A stretch of DNA of 61,693 bases from Asanoa hainanensis (GTDB lineage: Bacteria > Actinomycetota > Actinomycetes > Mycobacteriales > Micromonosporaceae), in contig NZ_FZPH01000028.1 of assembly GCF_900188485.1 (NCBI RefSeq), positions 1 to 61,693 on the forward strand. The letters run 5' to 3'. The translations under genes were made by a program, and so were the position numbers. Below are positions 24,453 to 34,000 of this stretch, piece after piece. Numbering within the stretch: the first letter of the stretch is position 1; the number at the start of each line of letters is the position of its first letter. Below the pieces are notes generated by a model, which saw only the letters and a program-made list of their open reading frames with translations, made no database searches and was not told where the DNA came from.

Positions 24453-25649
24453 TCAATCCTCGATGCCCATCCAATTGGCGACACTTCGCAGCGTTGATGT
24501 TGAGCGGCGCTCCGTTTGGGCGAGGGTGATGACGGTGTCGCGCGCCAGCGGGTGGTGACGGACTTGTTGGGGTGTGATTGACCGTGCGGTGAGCAGGGAT
24601 CGCAGCGCGGCATCGCGGCGGCCGTGCAGGAGCTGAGCGCGTGCTAGGTCGATGTAGTGGTGCCCAGCGCGTTCAGGAGGCGTCGAGGGGGTCAGGTGCA
24701 CGTGTTGGGCGCGCTCGAGCGCCTGCGCGCTGTCCATCAACTCGACGCCGAGAGCTGTGCCCCATATAGCAACGTTCGTCGGGCCAAACGCAAGGCGATA
24801 GTGATCTTGATCGGTGGCGAGACTTTCAGCGGCGGCTCGGGCTTCTTCGTAGTGCGCCCACGTGGCGGCGGAGTCCTTCGCGTGGGCTGCCATGTATGCG
24901 GACATGAGGTGCAGCCATCCCCACACCGACAAATCGCTCGACGACCGTGCGTGGAGATCAAATCTTGAGGTGGTCATGCGGAGGACGGTCCGGGCGCTGC
25001 GGCAATCGCCGACGGAGTCAAGATCACCGGCACGTAGGACATCCGCGAGGGCCTGCAAATGTGGGTTCCCCGCCTGCCCCGCTGCCCACCCATAGCGGTC
25101 CGCGAGCAACGACGTCAGGTCGAAGTAGCCAAGCTTGTGAGTGAGCTGCCGGGCGGCGTAATACACCTCGGCGAGCATTGCCATGACGGCTTCCCTTGCC
25201 GTTCCTGAGGTCGCGTGTGTGGCATGTCTGAGCTGTTGCAGGGCCAGCGGCAATGCGGTACCGAGGGCATCGAAGTCGGCCCGGTGGCGCATCGCCGACA
25301 CCTTGGCGGTGAGCGCGCCCAGGGCCGCCAAGTCCGGTGTGGGCACCTCGTCTTCAGGCGGCATCTGGTACGAGGCCAGTTCTCGGCGAATCGCGGTCAC
25401 CGACGCGTGCACGTTGTTCTCACCGCGGTCCCGGGTCAGATACGGCTGGCCTGTGAGCGTCCCACGGTCGATCCCGAGGTAGCGCGAAGCGGCAGAGATC
25501 ACCGAGCCTGTCGCGGCGCGCTCGCCACGCTCGATCTTCTGGATAAGGCTCAAGGAGGTGTTCGTACCTTCGGCCAATTGACGCTGAGTATGCCCACGTA
25601 TCCGTCGCCATGTCGCAATCCGTGCGCCGATGTGCTCGTCGTTGCGCAT
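24453..25649 (-). CDS. XRE-family regulator with TPR-like C-terminal domain
   Basis: The 398-residue protein has an N-terminal helix-turn-helix (residues about 8-62: RRIRGHTQRQLAEGTNTSLS, then IQKIERGERAA). A long, all-helical region rich in paired-helix repeats follows (YAARQLTHKLG, LADVLRAGD, AHYEEARAAAESLA, LARAQLLHGRRDAALRSL), typical of TPR sensor domains. Actinobacterial regulators of this form often sit beside antibiotic clusters and respond to peptide or small-molecule ligands. It is divergent from the NRPS operon across a 395-bp spacer holding a 29-bp palindrome, so it probably controls the cluster and itself. Confidence 0.85.
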   Translation of the reverse strand: MRNDEHIGARIATWRRIRGHTQRQLAEGTNTSLSLIQKIERGERAATGSVISAASRYLGIDRGTLTGQPYLTRDRGENNVHASVTAIRRELASYQMPPEDEVPTPDLAALGALTAKVSAMRHRADFDALGTALPLALQQLRHATHATSGTAREAVMAMLAEVYYAARQLTHKLGYFDLTSLLADRYGWAAGQAGNPHLQALADVLRAGDLDSVGDCRSARTVLRMTTSRFDLHARSSSDLSVWGWLHLMSAYMAAHAKDSAATWAHYEEARAAAESLATDQDHYRLAFGPTNVAIWGTALGVELMDSAQALERAQHVHLTPSTPPERAGHHYIDLARAQLLHGRRDAALRSLLTARSITPQQVRHHPLARDTVITLAQTERRSTSTLRSVANWMGIED

Positions 25650-25806
25650 GAATCAACCATCACGCCGAGCGCAGAGCCCCGTCAACTGCCGAAACCGCGC
25701 GCGCGATGCCTCACTGGAGCCCACCTGAGGGTTGACCTTCGGCAGCGCTCCTTGTCGCCTCAGTCGCAGCGCGGACCAGCCACAGATCAGCATCGTGGCG
25801 CAAGCC

Positions 25807-25835
25807 GGGAACGCGCACAAATTGTGCGCGTTCCC
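25807..25835. promoter_or_regulatory. perfect 29-bp palindrome, candidate operator
   Basis: GGGAACGCGCACAA (25807-25820), central A, TTGTGCGCGTTCCC (25822-25835) is a perfect 14+1+14 palindrome. It is 158 bp from the regulator start and 210 bp from the first biosynthetic gene. The spacer also holds CCTGCGCAGG (25861-25870) and GTAACG/CGTTAC half-sites (25893-25898, 25913-25918). The rest of the 395-bp spacer shows no other gene. The palindrome is the best candidate binding site for the divergent XRE protein. Confidence 0.75.
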
Positions 25836-26044
25836 AGGCCAGTCGGCTCTCGACACGCAGCCTGCGCAGGAAGCACAGTGGTCAATGCGTTCGTAACGTC
25901 TGCGCCACCCTCCGTTACCTCACCGTCGTGTGATCAGCACAACCCGCCGCAGAAGCGCTTGGCTAGCCAGCGCCGCGACATTCCCGATCGGAACGGTCGC
26001 GCACGTCTCGCAGTGCGGTTCGCCTGGTAGAGGAAGGAAACAGC

Positions 26045-26869
26045 GTGACAACGTCCACCGCTCCTCCGCTAGACACCAGCCGGTATCCGCGGGTAGCCGC
26101 GTATCTGGACGCTTACTGCTCAGGACCCGGGGCCGGCACCGAGAACGAACCCCACGCCGCCGAGCTCGCCTTCTCTATCGGCCGCGCCCGCGTTTCCCAG
26201 GAGCCGTTCACCGTCGCCACGGTCGACGGTTTCCTCCCCGACCCCCTGTACCAGGACGTGCTGCGCGACTGGCCGCAGCTGACGTTGAACCCCGTCAACG
26301 TCGGGGGCGGCAGCGCCAAACATGTCGGCTCACGCCACAGCGCCGGGCTGCAGAGCTGGAAGCCCGAAACCGTCGACCCGCCGGACACCTGGGGAAGCCT
26401 GGCTCGGCTCACACGCTCGGCTCCGCTCACCCGCGCCTTGTTCACCCGCTTCGCCGACGTCGTCGAGGAAAACCTCGCTCACCCCGATGTACGGAACATC
26501 ACCCAGCCCGGGTTCCGGCTATGGGCCAACCAAGACCAGGGCCAGGCAGAAGCCCTCGGAGCCCACGTCGACTCGCTGCCGAAGCTGCTAACCATCGTGC
26601 TCTACCTCGACCTGCGCGGACCAACCACCGACGAATCACCGGGCCGATGGGGAACCACCACGTACGCCATCGCGCCCGACGAGGTCGAAACCGTGTCCTT
26701 CAGCCCGAACACCGGCCGGACACCGGCCGGACACATCTACTTTTGCCCCAACCGCGCCTTCATCATGCCCAACTGCTCCAGCGCACTACACGGCGTCACC
26801 GGCGGCGAAGCCGGTGTCACCCGGCGCTCACTCATGTGGGGTTACTGGCTGATCACCGCGAAGTCCTGA
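26045..26869 (+). CDS. Fe(II)/2-oxoglutarate oxygenase (prolyl-hydroxylase-like)
   Basis: The 274-residue protein starts at GTG 26045 after AGAGGAAGGAAA. TVATVDGFLPDPLYQDVLRD (about 56-75) is the usual N-terminal entry of P4H-like oxygenases. The iron triad is H-x-D in GAHVDSLPK (about 179-181) and a distal His near LHGVTGG (about 250), with Arg in VTRRSLMWGYW to hold 2-oxoglutarate. It should hydroxylate an amino acid or peptide intermediate. It is the first gene of the biosynthetic operon. Its substrate is not predictable; a beta- or side-chain hydroxylation of the Asn-like unit is one option. Confidence 0.8.
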   Translation: MTTSTAPPLDTSRYPRVAAYLDAYCSGPGAGTENEPHAAELAFSIGRARVSQEPFTVATVDGFLPDPLYQDVLRDWPQLTLNPVNVGGGSAKHVGSRHSAGLQSWKPETVDPPDTWGSLARLTRSAPLTRALFTRFADVVEENLAHPDVRNITQPGFRLWANQDQGQAEALGAHVDSLPKLLTIVLYLDLRGPTTDESPGRWGTTTYAIAPDEVETVSFSPNTGRTPAGHIYFCPNRAFIMPNCSSALHGVTGGEAGVTRRSLMWGYWLITAKS

Positions 26870-26919
26870 TCCGGGCCTCGTCGTCTCCTCCCGCCCTCTT
26901 CCTCCCCGGAGCAACCCAC

Positions 26920-28917
26920 ATGCCTCTCGTCATCGGCTACAACCTCAGCCACGACAGCAGCGTCTGCCTGGTCGACGACGGCCGGATCCGTGCCGCGGCA
27001 GCGCTCGAGCGCAGCTGCCGCATCAAGCGGGGTGTCGTAGCAGCGCATGCCTACGCCGCCGCGATGGCCCGGCTCACCCGCGAAGTCCTCGACGGCGAGC
27101 GGCTTTCGGCCGCCGACATCGACCACTGGATCGCGACATCCACCGAATCACGCGACCAGCAGGACGAGGATCAGCTTGCCGACAGCCTCGGCCTCATCGT
27201 GCCCGCGGCCAAGCGGCTCGCAATGCCGCATCCGGCGCACCACCTCGCGCACGCCTCAGCGGCGTTCTACACCTCCGGATTCGAGCAGGCCTCGGCGCTG
27301 GTCGTCGACGCCTACGGCTCGCGCTACGGCGCCGGCCGCGAACGCGAGACGGGGTTCGCCTTCCGGCCGGGCGAGATGCCGCAGGTCGTCCTGCGCACCG
27401 AGCGCGACCATCATCGGATCGCGGGCCGAATACGGCAGGACGGGACGATCGGGCTGCCCGAGCAGCTCAGCGGCATCGGAGAGCTCTACCGCGTGATCAC
27501 CCTGGCTCTCGGGTTCTTCGAAGCCGGCACGTACGACGATGCCGGCAAGACGATGGGTCTTGCTCCGTTCGGCAAGCGGATTAGCAGGGAAAACCTGTTC
27601 ATCGACGTGACGCCGGGCGGGCTGAGGTTCGACCGCGCCGCCGCGTCGCTCGTCGACCTCGGCTTCGCCGTCCGCGACGCCGCGGGCCTGCGCCTGCTGC
27701 CCCGTCCGGCCGGCGCACCGCTGCAGGACAAACATCGCGACCTCGCCGCCCAGATCCAGATTGAGTTCGAGGAAGCCTGCCTATACCTGGTCCGTGACCT
27801 CGTCTCACGAACCAACCTGCCGTCGCTGGTTCTCAGTGGCGGATGCTTCCTCAACTCCGTGCTCAACGCCCGGCTGCTCAGAGACGCGCCGATCGACCGG
27901 CTGTCGGTCTTTCCCGCCGCCACCGACGACGGCAACGCTGCCGGCGCCGCGTTGTACGCACACCACAACCTCACCGCGGCTGCGGGCCGGCAGCTCAAGG
28001 CCGGGCCGGCACCGCGGCTACAGCACGTCTATTTCGGGCCGCCCCGGCTGACCGGCCGGGACATTCCCGCGTTGGCGCGGGAATGGGGACTGGAGCCGAT
28101 CGAGCATTCCTCGATGGCGGACGCCGCCGCCGCGGCCGCCAAGGCCATCGCGGAGGGACAGATCATCGGTTGGTTCGACGACCGCGGTGAGCTCGGCCCC
28201 CGCGCTCTGGGCGCCCGCTCCATCCTGTGCCACCCTGGGATCCCTGGCATGAAGGACCTCCTCAACCACAAGGTCAAGTACCGGGAGACGTTCCGCCCGT
28301 TCGCCGGCGCGGTGCTGGCCGAGCGGGCCGACAAGTGGTTCGAGATGGCTACCGCCGACAGCCCGTTCATGCTGCAGGTGTGGCCGGTGGCGCAGCACGC
28401 CCGCGGCCAGGTCACCGAGATCGTCCATGTCGACGGCACCTGCCGGGTGCAAACAGTGGCAGCCGACCTGCCCGGCAGCTTCCGGGGGCTGCTGGAGGCA
28501 TTCGACCGGCTAACCGGGCTACCGGTGCTGCTGAACACGTCGTTCAACCTTCGCGGAATGCCCATCGTGGAAAGGCCAGAGGAAGCCCTCGACTGCCTCT
28601 ACGGGTCGCGATTGGACCGGGTGTTTCTCGGGCCGGTCGAGGTCCCGGCCCCGGACTTCGGAGCTCTCGCACCGGCGGCCATCGACATCGCCGAGGCGCA
28701 AACCGATGGTGTCGCGGCCGCGGTGCTGCAGTTGGCCGACGGCGACCGTCCTCTCACGGCCATCGCGCAGGTCGCCGGGGCGAGCGTCGACGACGTCATC
28801 GACATCGCGCTGGACCTTCGCCGCCGAAAGCTGCTGCGCTGGAACAACGGGTTGCCGGCGCTCACACCACCGTCGCTGCCGCTGCCGCAGTACGAAGCGC
28901 AGCCGACGGGACAGTGA
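26920..28917 (+). CDS. carbamoyltransferase (NodU/CmcH/TobZ family)
   Basis: The 665-residue protein reads from ATG 26920 with CCCGGAGC upstream. The N-terminal Kae1-like half has GYNLSHDSSVCLVDDG, metal-binding histidines in HPAHHLAHASAAFY (about 108) and VVDAYGSRYG, with LSGGCFLNSVLN (about 305). The YrdC-like half has RGELGPRALGARSIL (about 423), FRPFAGAVL and LNTSFNLRGMPIV (about 535). It would make carbamoyl-AMP from carbamoyl phosphate and ATP, then carbamoylate a hydroxyl (or amine) of the product. The last about 70 residues (VLQLADGDRPLTAIAQVAG, then a basic helix) are an extra PqqD-like winged-helix-like tail that might bind a carrier or peptide. Confidence 0.93.
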   Translation: MPLVIGYNLSHDSSVCLVDDGRIRAAAALERSCRIKRGVVAAHAYAAAMARLTREVLDGERLSAADIDHWIATSTESRDQQDEDQLADSLGLIVPAAKRLAMPHPAHHLAHASAAFYTSGFEQASALVVDAYGSRYGAGRERETGFAFRPGEMPQVVLRTERDHHRIAGRIRQDGTIGLPEQLSGIGELYRVITLALGFFEAGTYDDAGKTMGLAPFGKRISRENLFIDVTPGGLRFDRAAASLVDLGFAVRDAAGLRLLPRPAGAPLQDKHRDLAAQIQIEFEEACLYLVRDLVSRTNLPSLVLSGGCFLNSVLNARLLRDAPIDRLSVFPAATDDGNAAGAALYAHHNLTAAAGRQLKAGPAPRLQHVYFGPPRLTGRDIPALAREWGLEPIEHSSMADAAAAAAKAIAEGQIIGWFDDRGELGPRALGARSILCHPGIPGMKDLLNHKVKYRETFRPFAGAVLAERADKWFEMATADSPFMLQVWPVAQHARGQVTEIVHVDGTCRVQTVAADLPGSFRGLLEAFDRLTGLPVLLNTSFNLRGMPIVERPEEALDCLYGSRLDRVFLGPVEVPAPDFGALAPAAIDIAEAQTDGVAAAVLQLADGDRPLTAIAQVAGASVDDVIDIALDLRRRKLLRWNNGLPALTPPSLPLPQYEAQPTGQ

Positions 28918-28921
28918 CCCG

Positions 28922-29791
28922 ATGAAGCTGAGCGTTGTCGCGATCGCCCGGAACGAAACGCCGTACCTGCTGGAGTGGGTGGCCTACCAGAGGGTGATCG
29001 GCGCTGACCGCGTCATCATCTACGACAACGGTCACGACGTCGCCGGACACCGCCTGCTCCACGCGCTCGACCGTGCCGGCGCCATCATCTGCGTCCCCTG
29101 GACCGGCCGCTTCCGACACGGACCGCAAGTTCCGGCATACGAGGACGCGTTGGGGCGTCTGCGAGGCACCAGCGACTGGGTGCTGTTCTGCGACCTCGAC
29201 GAGTTCGCCGTCCCTGTCGAGGCCACCCGCCTTACCGATGTTCTCGCCACCGTCGATGACCTGGACGGCATGTGGCTTCCATGGCTGATCTTCGGGTCGA
29301 GCGGGGAACTCGTCCATCGTCCGGAACCCGTCATCGAACGTTTCCAGCGGCGCCAGCACGCAGACGACGACACTGTGACCCCCGTCAAGAGTGTCGTCAG
29401 GCCCGCCCGGGTCGTGCGCCCCCACCTGCATGTGCACCATCTCGACACAGCCGCCTACGCCAACCCGCGCGGAGAGCGTGACTTCCTGCTTGCGCGCGAC
29501 GGCGTCAGCCGCAGGTCCGCTCAGCTGGCCCGCGGTATGGACATCGTCCGGATCCACCACTACATGACCAAGTCGCAACTCGAGTGGCGGGCAAAGGTCG
29601 CCCGCGGCCGCGCCGACAGAGGATGGGCGGACGAATCCGTCTCTCGCGAACATGACGAGTTCGCCCAATGGAACCGAAACGAGGTGCGTGACGCCACGGC
29701 GCTGCGGTTCCTTCCCGCACTGCGTCAGCAGATGGCTGCACTCGCGCAGCTAACTGCCGGCGAGGACACCTCCGCCGGGGCACCGCTATGA
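28922..29791 (+). CDS. glycosyltransferase family 2/92-like protein
   Basis: The 289-residue protein starts 4 nt after the carbamoyltransferase. The N-terminus SVVAIARNETPYLLEWVAYQ, IIYDNGHDVAGH (about 35-50) and the metal/nucleotide-sugar motif CDLDEFAVP (about 96) define a GT-A fold of the Glyco_tranf_2_4/GT92 type. HHYMTKSQLEWRAKVARG (about 215-232) is the conserved C-terminal acceptor-side element of the group. It probably transfers a sugar to the peptide or its precursor, which the carbamoyltransferase could then modify. No sugar-biosynthesis gene is in the cluster, so a common host nucleotide sugar would be used. Confidence 0.8.
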   Translation: MKLSVVAIARNETPYLLEWVAYQRVIGADRVIIYDNGHDVAGHRLLHALDRAGAIICVPWTGRFRHGPQVPAYEDALGRLRGTSDWVLFCDLDEFAVPVEATRLTDVLATVDDLDGMWLPWLIFGSSGELVHRPEPVIERFQRRQHADDDTVTPVKSVVRPARVVRPHLHVHHLDTAAYANPRGERDFLLARDGVSRRSAQLARGMDIVRIHHYMTKSQLEWRAKVARGRADRGWADESVSREHDEFAQWNRNEVRDATALRFLPALRQQMAALAQLTAGEDTSAGAPL

Positions 29792-31077
29792 ACGGCCACA
29801 CCTTCTCGGCCGGACAGGTGGGCACCGCGCGCTTCCCGTTGACCTGCATCGACCTGGCCGATCCGGTCTTGTACACCGCGCCCGACGGCGGCCTCGACCT
29901 GCTGCGCCAGCTGCAGCGTGAACACCCGGTCTACTGGAATCACCGTCCCGGCGGTGCCGGATTCTGGGCGTTCACGCGCTACGCCGACGCGGTGACGGTC
30001 TTTCGGAGCAAGAACGCTTTCACCAGCCGACAGGGCATCCAGGTCGGCCAGGCCGGAGGCATGGAACAGCCCGCTGCCGGCACGATGCTCGTCCAAGCTG
30101 ACCGTGGCGATCACCGCCGCATCAAGGCCACGCTCAGCCCGCATCTGAGCGAAACCGCGATGCAACAGCTCCTGCCTGTATTACGTGCCGCCGCTCGAAT
30201 GGCGGTGGACAAGCACGCCGACGGAACCGAGTTCGACTTCATGACCGAGATCGCCGCCGAACTGACATGGTCGGTGCTCGGCGCCATCCTCGGGATCCCA
30301 GCCGCTGACCGCAGGACGGTGGCACGGTGGACCGAGACGGCGTTCGGAGCGACGAGCGGCCAGAGGCAAGACCATCCCGCTGCCGAAGGCGGCGGCACCG
30401 CTTCGCCGGCCGTCACCGCGAACGCCGAACTCTTCGGGTACTTCGCGGATCGCCTCCGCGAGCGTCGCAGAAACCCGGGCGACGACATCATCAGTGCCCT
30501 GGCCCGCCCCCAGGCGGGCAACGACACCGGCCTCACGCCCACGGAGATCCTCGTCAACGCGCACCTCCTGCTCGCCGGTGGGCACGAGACGACACGCCAC
30601 GCGCTGGCCGGCGCCGTTGTCGCACTGGCCGAGCATCCCGGGCAGTGGGCCCGCCTGCGCAAAGACCCATCGCTCATGCCGGCCGCCGTGGAAGAAATCA
30701 TCCGATGGTCCGCGCCCAGCCTGAACATCGTGCGTACCGCGACCACGGACATCGAGATCGCTGGTCAGAGGGTCAGGGCGGGGCAGCAGGTGAGTCTGTG
30801 GCCGCCGATCGCCAACCGGGACCATGCCGCGTTCCCGGACGCCGAGTCGTTCGATGTGGGCCGGGAACCAAACCGGCACCTGAGCTTCGGGATGGGGAGC
30901 CACTTTTGCCTCGGCGCGTGGACCGCCCGGCAGGAGATTCGGATCCTGCTCGAAGAACTGGCCACACGCGCAACGGTCCCGGAAGTCAGCGGCAGCGCCC
31001 GCCGAATGCGGTCCAACCGCACCTGGGGCTACCAGACCTTGCCCGTCAGGCTCATCACCGCCCACCCGTCGACATGA
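29788..31077 (+). CDS. cytochrome P450
   Basis: The 429-residue protein overlaps the preceding gene by ATGA. The I-helix has LLLAGGHETTRHAL (about 267), the K-helix ExxR is EEIIR (about 310), and the haem loop is FGMGSHFCLGAW (about 366-377) with the thiolate Cys. The I-helix Gly-Gly-His-Glu-Thr-Thr retains the acid-alcohol pair for oxygen activation. It is bacterial class I, needing an external ferredoxin and reductase, neither encoded nearby. It should hydroxylate or crosslink a cluster intermediate; many NRPS P450s act on carrier-bound amino acids. Confidence 0.94.
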   Translation: MNGHTFSAGQVGTARFPLTCIDLADPVLYTAPDGGLDLLRQLQREHPVYWNHRPGGAGFWAFTRYADAVTVFRSKNAFTSRQGIQVGQAGGMEQPAAGTMLVQADRGDHRRIKATLSPHLSETAMQQLLPVLRAAARMAVDKHADGTEFDFMTEIAAELTWSVLGAILGIPAADRRTVARWTETAFGATSGQRQDHPAAEGGGTASPAVTANAELFGYFADRLRERRRNPGDDIISALARPQAGNDTGLTPTEILVNAHLLLAGGHETTRHALAGAVVALAEHPGQWARLRKDPSLMPAAVEEIIRWSAPSLNIVRTATTDIEIAGQRVRAGQQVSLWPPIANRDHAAFPDAESFDVGREPNRHLSFGMGSHFCLGAWTARQEIRILLEELATRATVPEVSGSARRMRSNRTWGYQTLPVRLITAHPST

Positions 31078-34000
31078 GCTACAACCCCGCGCCGAGAAAG
31101 GAGAGCCCGTTGAGCACGAGCACCGCCGACGCTGAAGCGCTCAGCGAATCGCAGCTCGCGCTGCTACACCTGACCCACCGAGCCGGTCAGCATCACCCTC
31201 GGTTGACCGCGGTCAGCGTCTGGCCGCGCCCGATCGACGTCGACATGTTCGCGGCGGCCGTGAACTGGCTGAGCGACCGATACCTCGCGCTGCGGTCCGC
31301 GGTCGACGTCACGGCCGGCCGGCCGGCCTGGATCGAGCGGCCGGGCACCGTTCCGGCGATCGTCTTCGCCGGCAGCGGCCCGGGCGCAGCCAATATTCTT
31401 TCCGAGGTACGCAGTGAGCCCTTGGCCATGCAAGAAGCTCCTTTGATCAAGTTCGTCCTGGTGGAACGCGACAGCACCGTCGAGGTGCACACCGTCAGCC
31501 ACCCGGCGCTGCTCGATCCCGCATCGGCGGCCACCCTGCACCGGCAGTTACGCGCCCGATACACCGGTGCGCCCACGGAACTCGCTAACGGCACGCGGGC
31601 CGCGACGGCAATCGACGTTGAGAGTCCTCGAGGGCCGCAAGGAGCGCGTCGCGACGGCGTCTTACCCGCTGAGGCCCTCCCGGACACGCCGACGGAAGGC
31701 TGGGCAGAAACCTTCGTCGACTTCGTCCCGAGCACCCCGGCATTCTGGGCACACGGCTCCGCACGGGACGCAGCGGAGACCGTCGTGCGGATGCCGCTGC
31801 CCGACGACGTCAACGCCAGGCTGGGCCGCTTCGCCGACCGCTGCGGGATCTCCCTGGCCGACGCGGCGCTGACCGCCCACGTCAAGGCGGTAGCCCTCGC
31901 CACCGGACGTTCCGACCTCGCCGTCGGAGTCGAGACCACACCCACCGACACCGAGCACGCCGTTCCTGTCGGCGCGCGCTGCGTCACCGTCCCTGTACGC
32001 GTAAGGACCGGGGGCGGGACCTGGGCCGACCTGTCCCGGGAAGTGACCGCTGCCCGGGACCGGGCCGCGCGTGCCACCGACCGGTCAATGCTGCGGCTGC
32101 ACCACCGGCTGCGGTCCGACCGGATCCTCGACACCACGTTCGCCGTGACCGTCCTGCCCGATCCGTGCTCGGCTTCAGACCTGGACCGCGCAACCTCGGA
32201 GCACATCGAGTTCAGCGCACCGTTTGACGGAACCTGCCGGGTGGACGTCCTGCACCACCCGGACAGCAGCCAGTTGACGCTACAAATCACCGCGGGGCCC
32301 GAAATAACTGCCGGGCAGGCACGCGAACTGCTGCGGCTGCATGCCACCGCGCTCGGCGCCATCGACGCCTCCGCCAACCACCAAGACGTTTCATCGCTGA
32401 CCGGCGACCAGGAGGAGTTGGTCCTGCATCAGTGGAACGGCCGGAACATCGCGTACCCGCCGCCTTACTGCGTTCATGAGTTGTTCGAGCAACAGGCCCG
32501 GCGAACACCCGACGCGGTCGCGGTCGTCGGCACGCACGAACGGCTGACCTACCGACAGCTGAACGAGCGGTCAAACCAGCTCGCTCACAAGTTGCGAGCG
32601 GACGGCATCACCGTCGGGTCGGTCGTGGGGATCTACGCCCGACGAGACGTCTCCATGATCGTCGCCTTCCTCGCCGTACTGAAGGCCGGCGCCGCCTACC
32701 TTCCCCTGGAGCCGGGACAGCCCGCAGATCGGATCCTCTACCTGCTGCAGGATGCGGGCGTCTCGACCGTCCTCACCGACGCCGTCTACCACGCCCAGGT
32801 GCCGGCCGGCGCCTGGACGGTGCGGCGGATGGACGTCGGCGACACGCTCCAAGAGCCGGTTACCGCCCTTGGCCGCACCTGCAGCCCGCAGGACCTGATG
32901 TACGTGATTTACACGTCCGGGTCGACCGGAGTTCCCAAAGGCGTCGAGGTTCCCCACGCCGGCGTGGCGAACTACCTGCGCTGGTGCGTGCAGGAGTACG
33001 CCTCTCACGGTGACGGCGGGGCCGCGCTGTTTTCCTCCGTGGCCTTCGACATGGTGGTGCCCAACGTCTACACGCCGCTGATCATGGGCCAGCGGGTGTG
33101 CGTTCTCGACGAGACGCTCGACACCGGTCAGGTCGCGCGGCGCCTAAACGAGCTCGCCCCCTTCAGCTTCCTCAAACTCACCCCAGGTCAGCTGGCGGTC
33201 CTCGGTGAGCTGCTCACACCGGAACAGGCACGCTCGCTGGCGCACTTCCTCGCCGTGGGAGCCGACGCCTTCCCGGTGCGGATCATGCGGAGCTGGCGCC
33301 GGATCGACGACGCGACACCGATGATCAACGAATACGGGCCGACCGAGGCGTCCGTCGGCAACTGCGTGCACACGGTCACCGGAGACGAAGTCGGCGAGTC
33401 CCTGCCGATCGGCCGGCCCATCCCCAACACCACCATGTACGTCCTCGACGACGCATTGCGCCCGGTTTCCGTGGGAGTCCCCGGCGAGCTCTACATCGGA
33501 GGCGCCTGCGTCGTGCGCGGCTACACCGGCAAGCCACATCTCACCGAGGAGAAGTTCCTGCCGGACCCGTTCAGCTCCGTGCCGGACGCCCGGATGTATC
33601 GCACCGGCGACATCGGCCGGTGGCTTCCTACCGGCCTGCTGGAGTTCCTCGGCCGCATCGACGATCAAGTGAAGATCCGCGGCTACCGCGTGGAGCCCGC
33701 CGAAGTCGAGGCCGCCCTGGTCGCCCACCCCTCCATCGACGCGGCCGTGGTCACCGTGGTCGGGGCGACGCGAGCAACGTTCGCTCTGGCGGGGTACTAC
33801 GTGTCAGCCGACGGACTCGCCCCGGACGAGGCGCGCGCCCACCTCAACAGGCACCTGCCGGACTACCTCGTCCCCTCACAGCTGCACCGCATCCCCGCCG
33901 TACCGCTCAACGACAATGGCAAGGTCGACCGGAAAGCGCTGCACGCACAGGGGGCCACCGGGTCAGCACAGCGGCGCCGGCGAGCCGCCCTGGACGGGCC

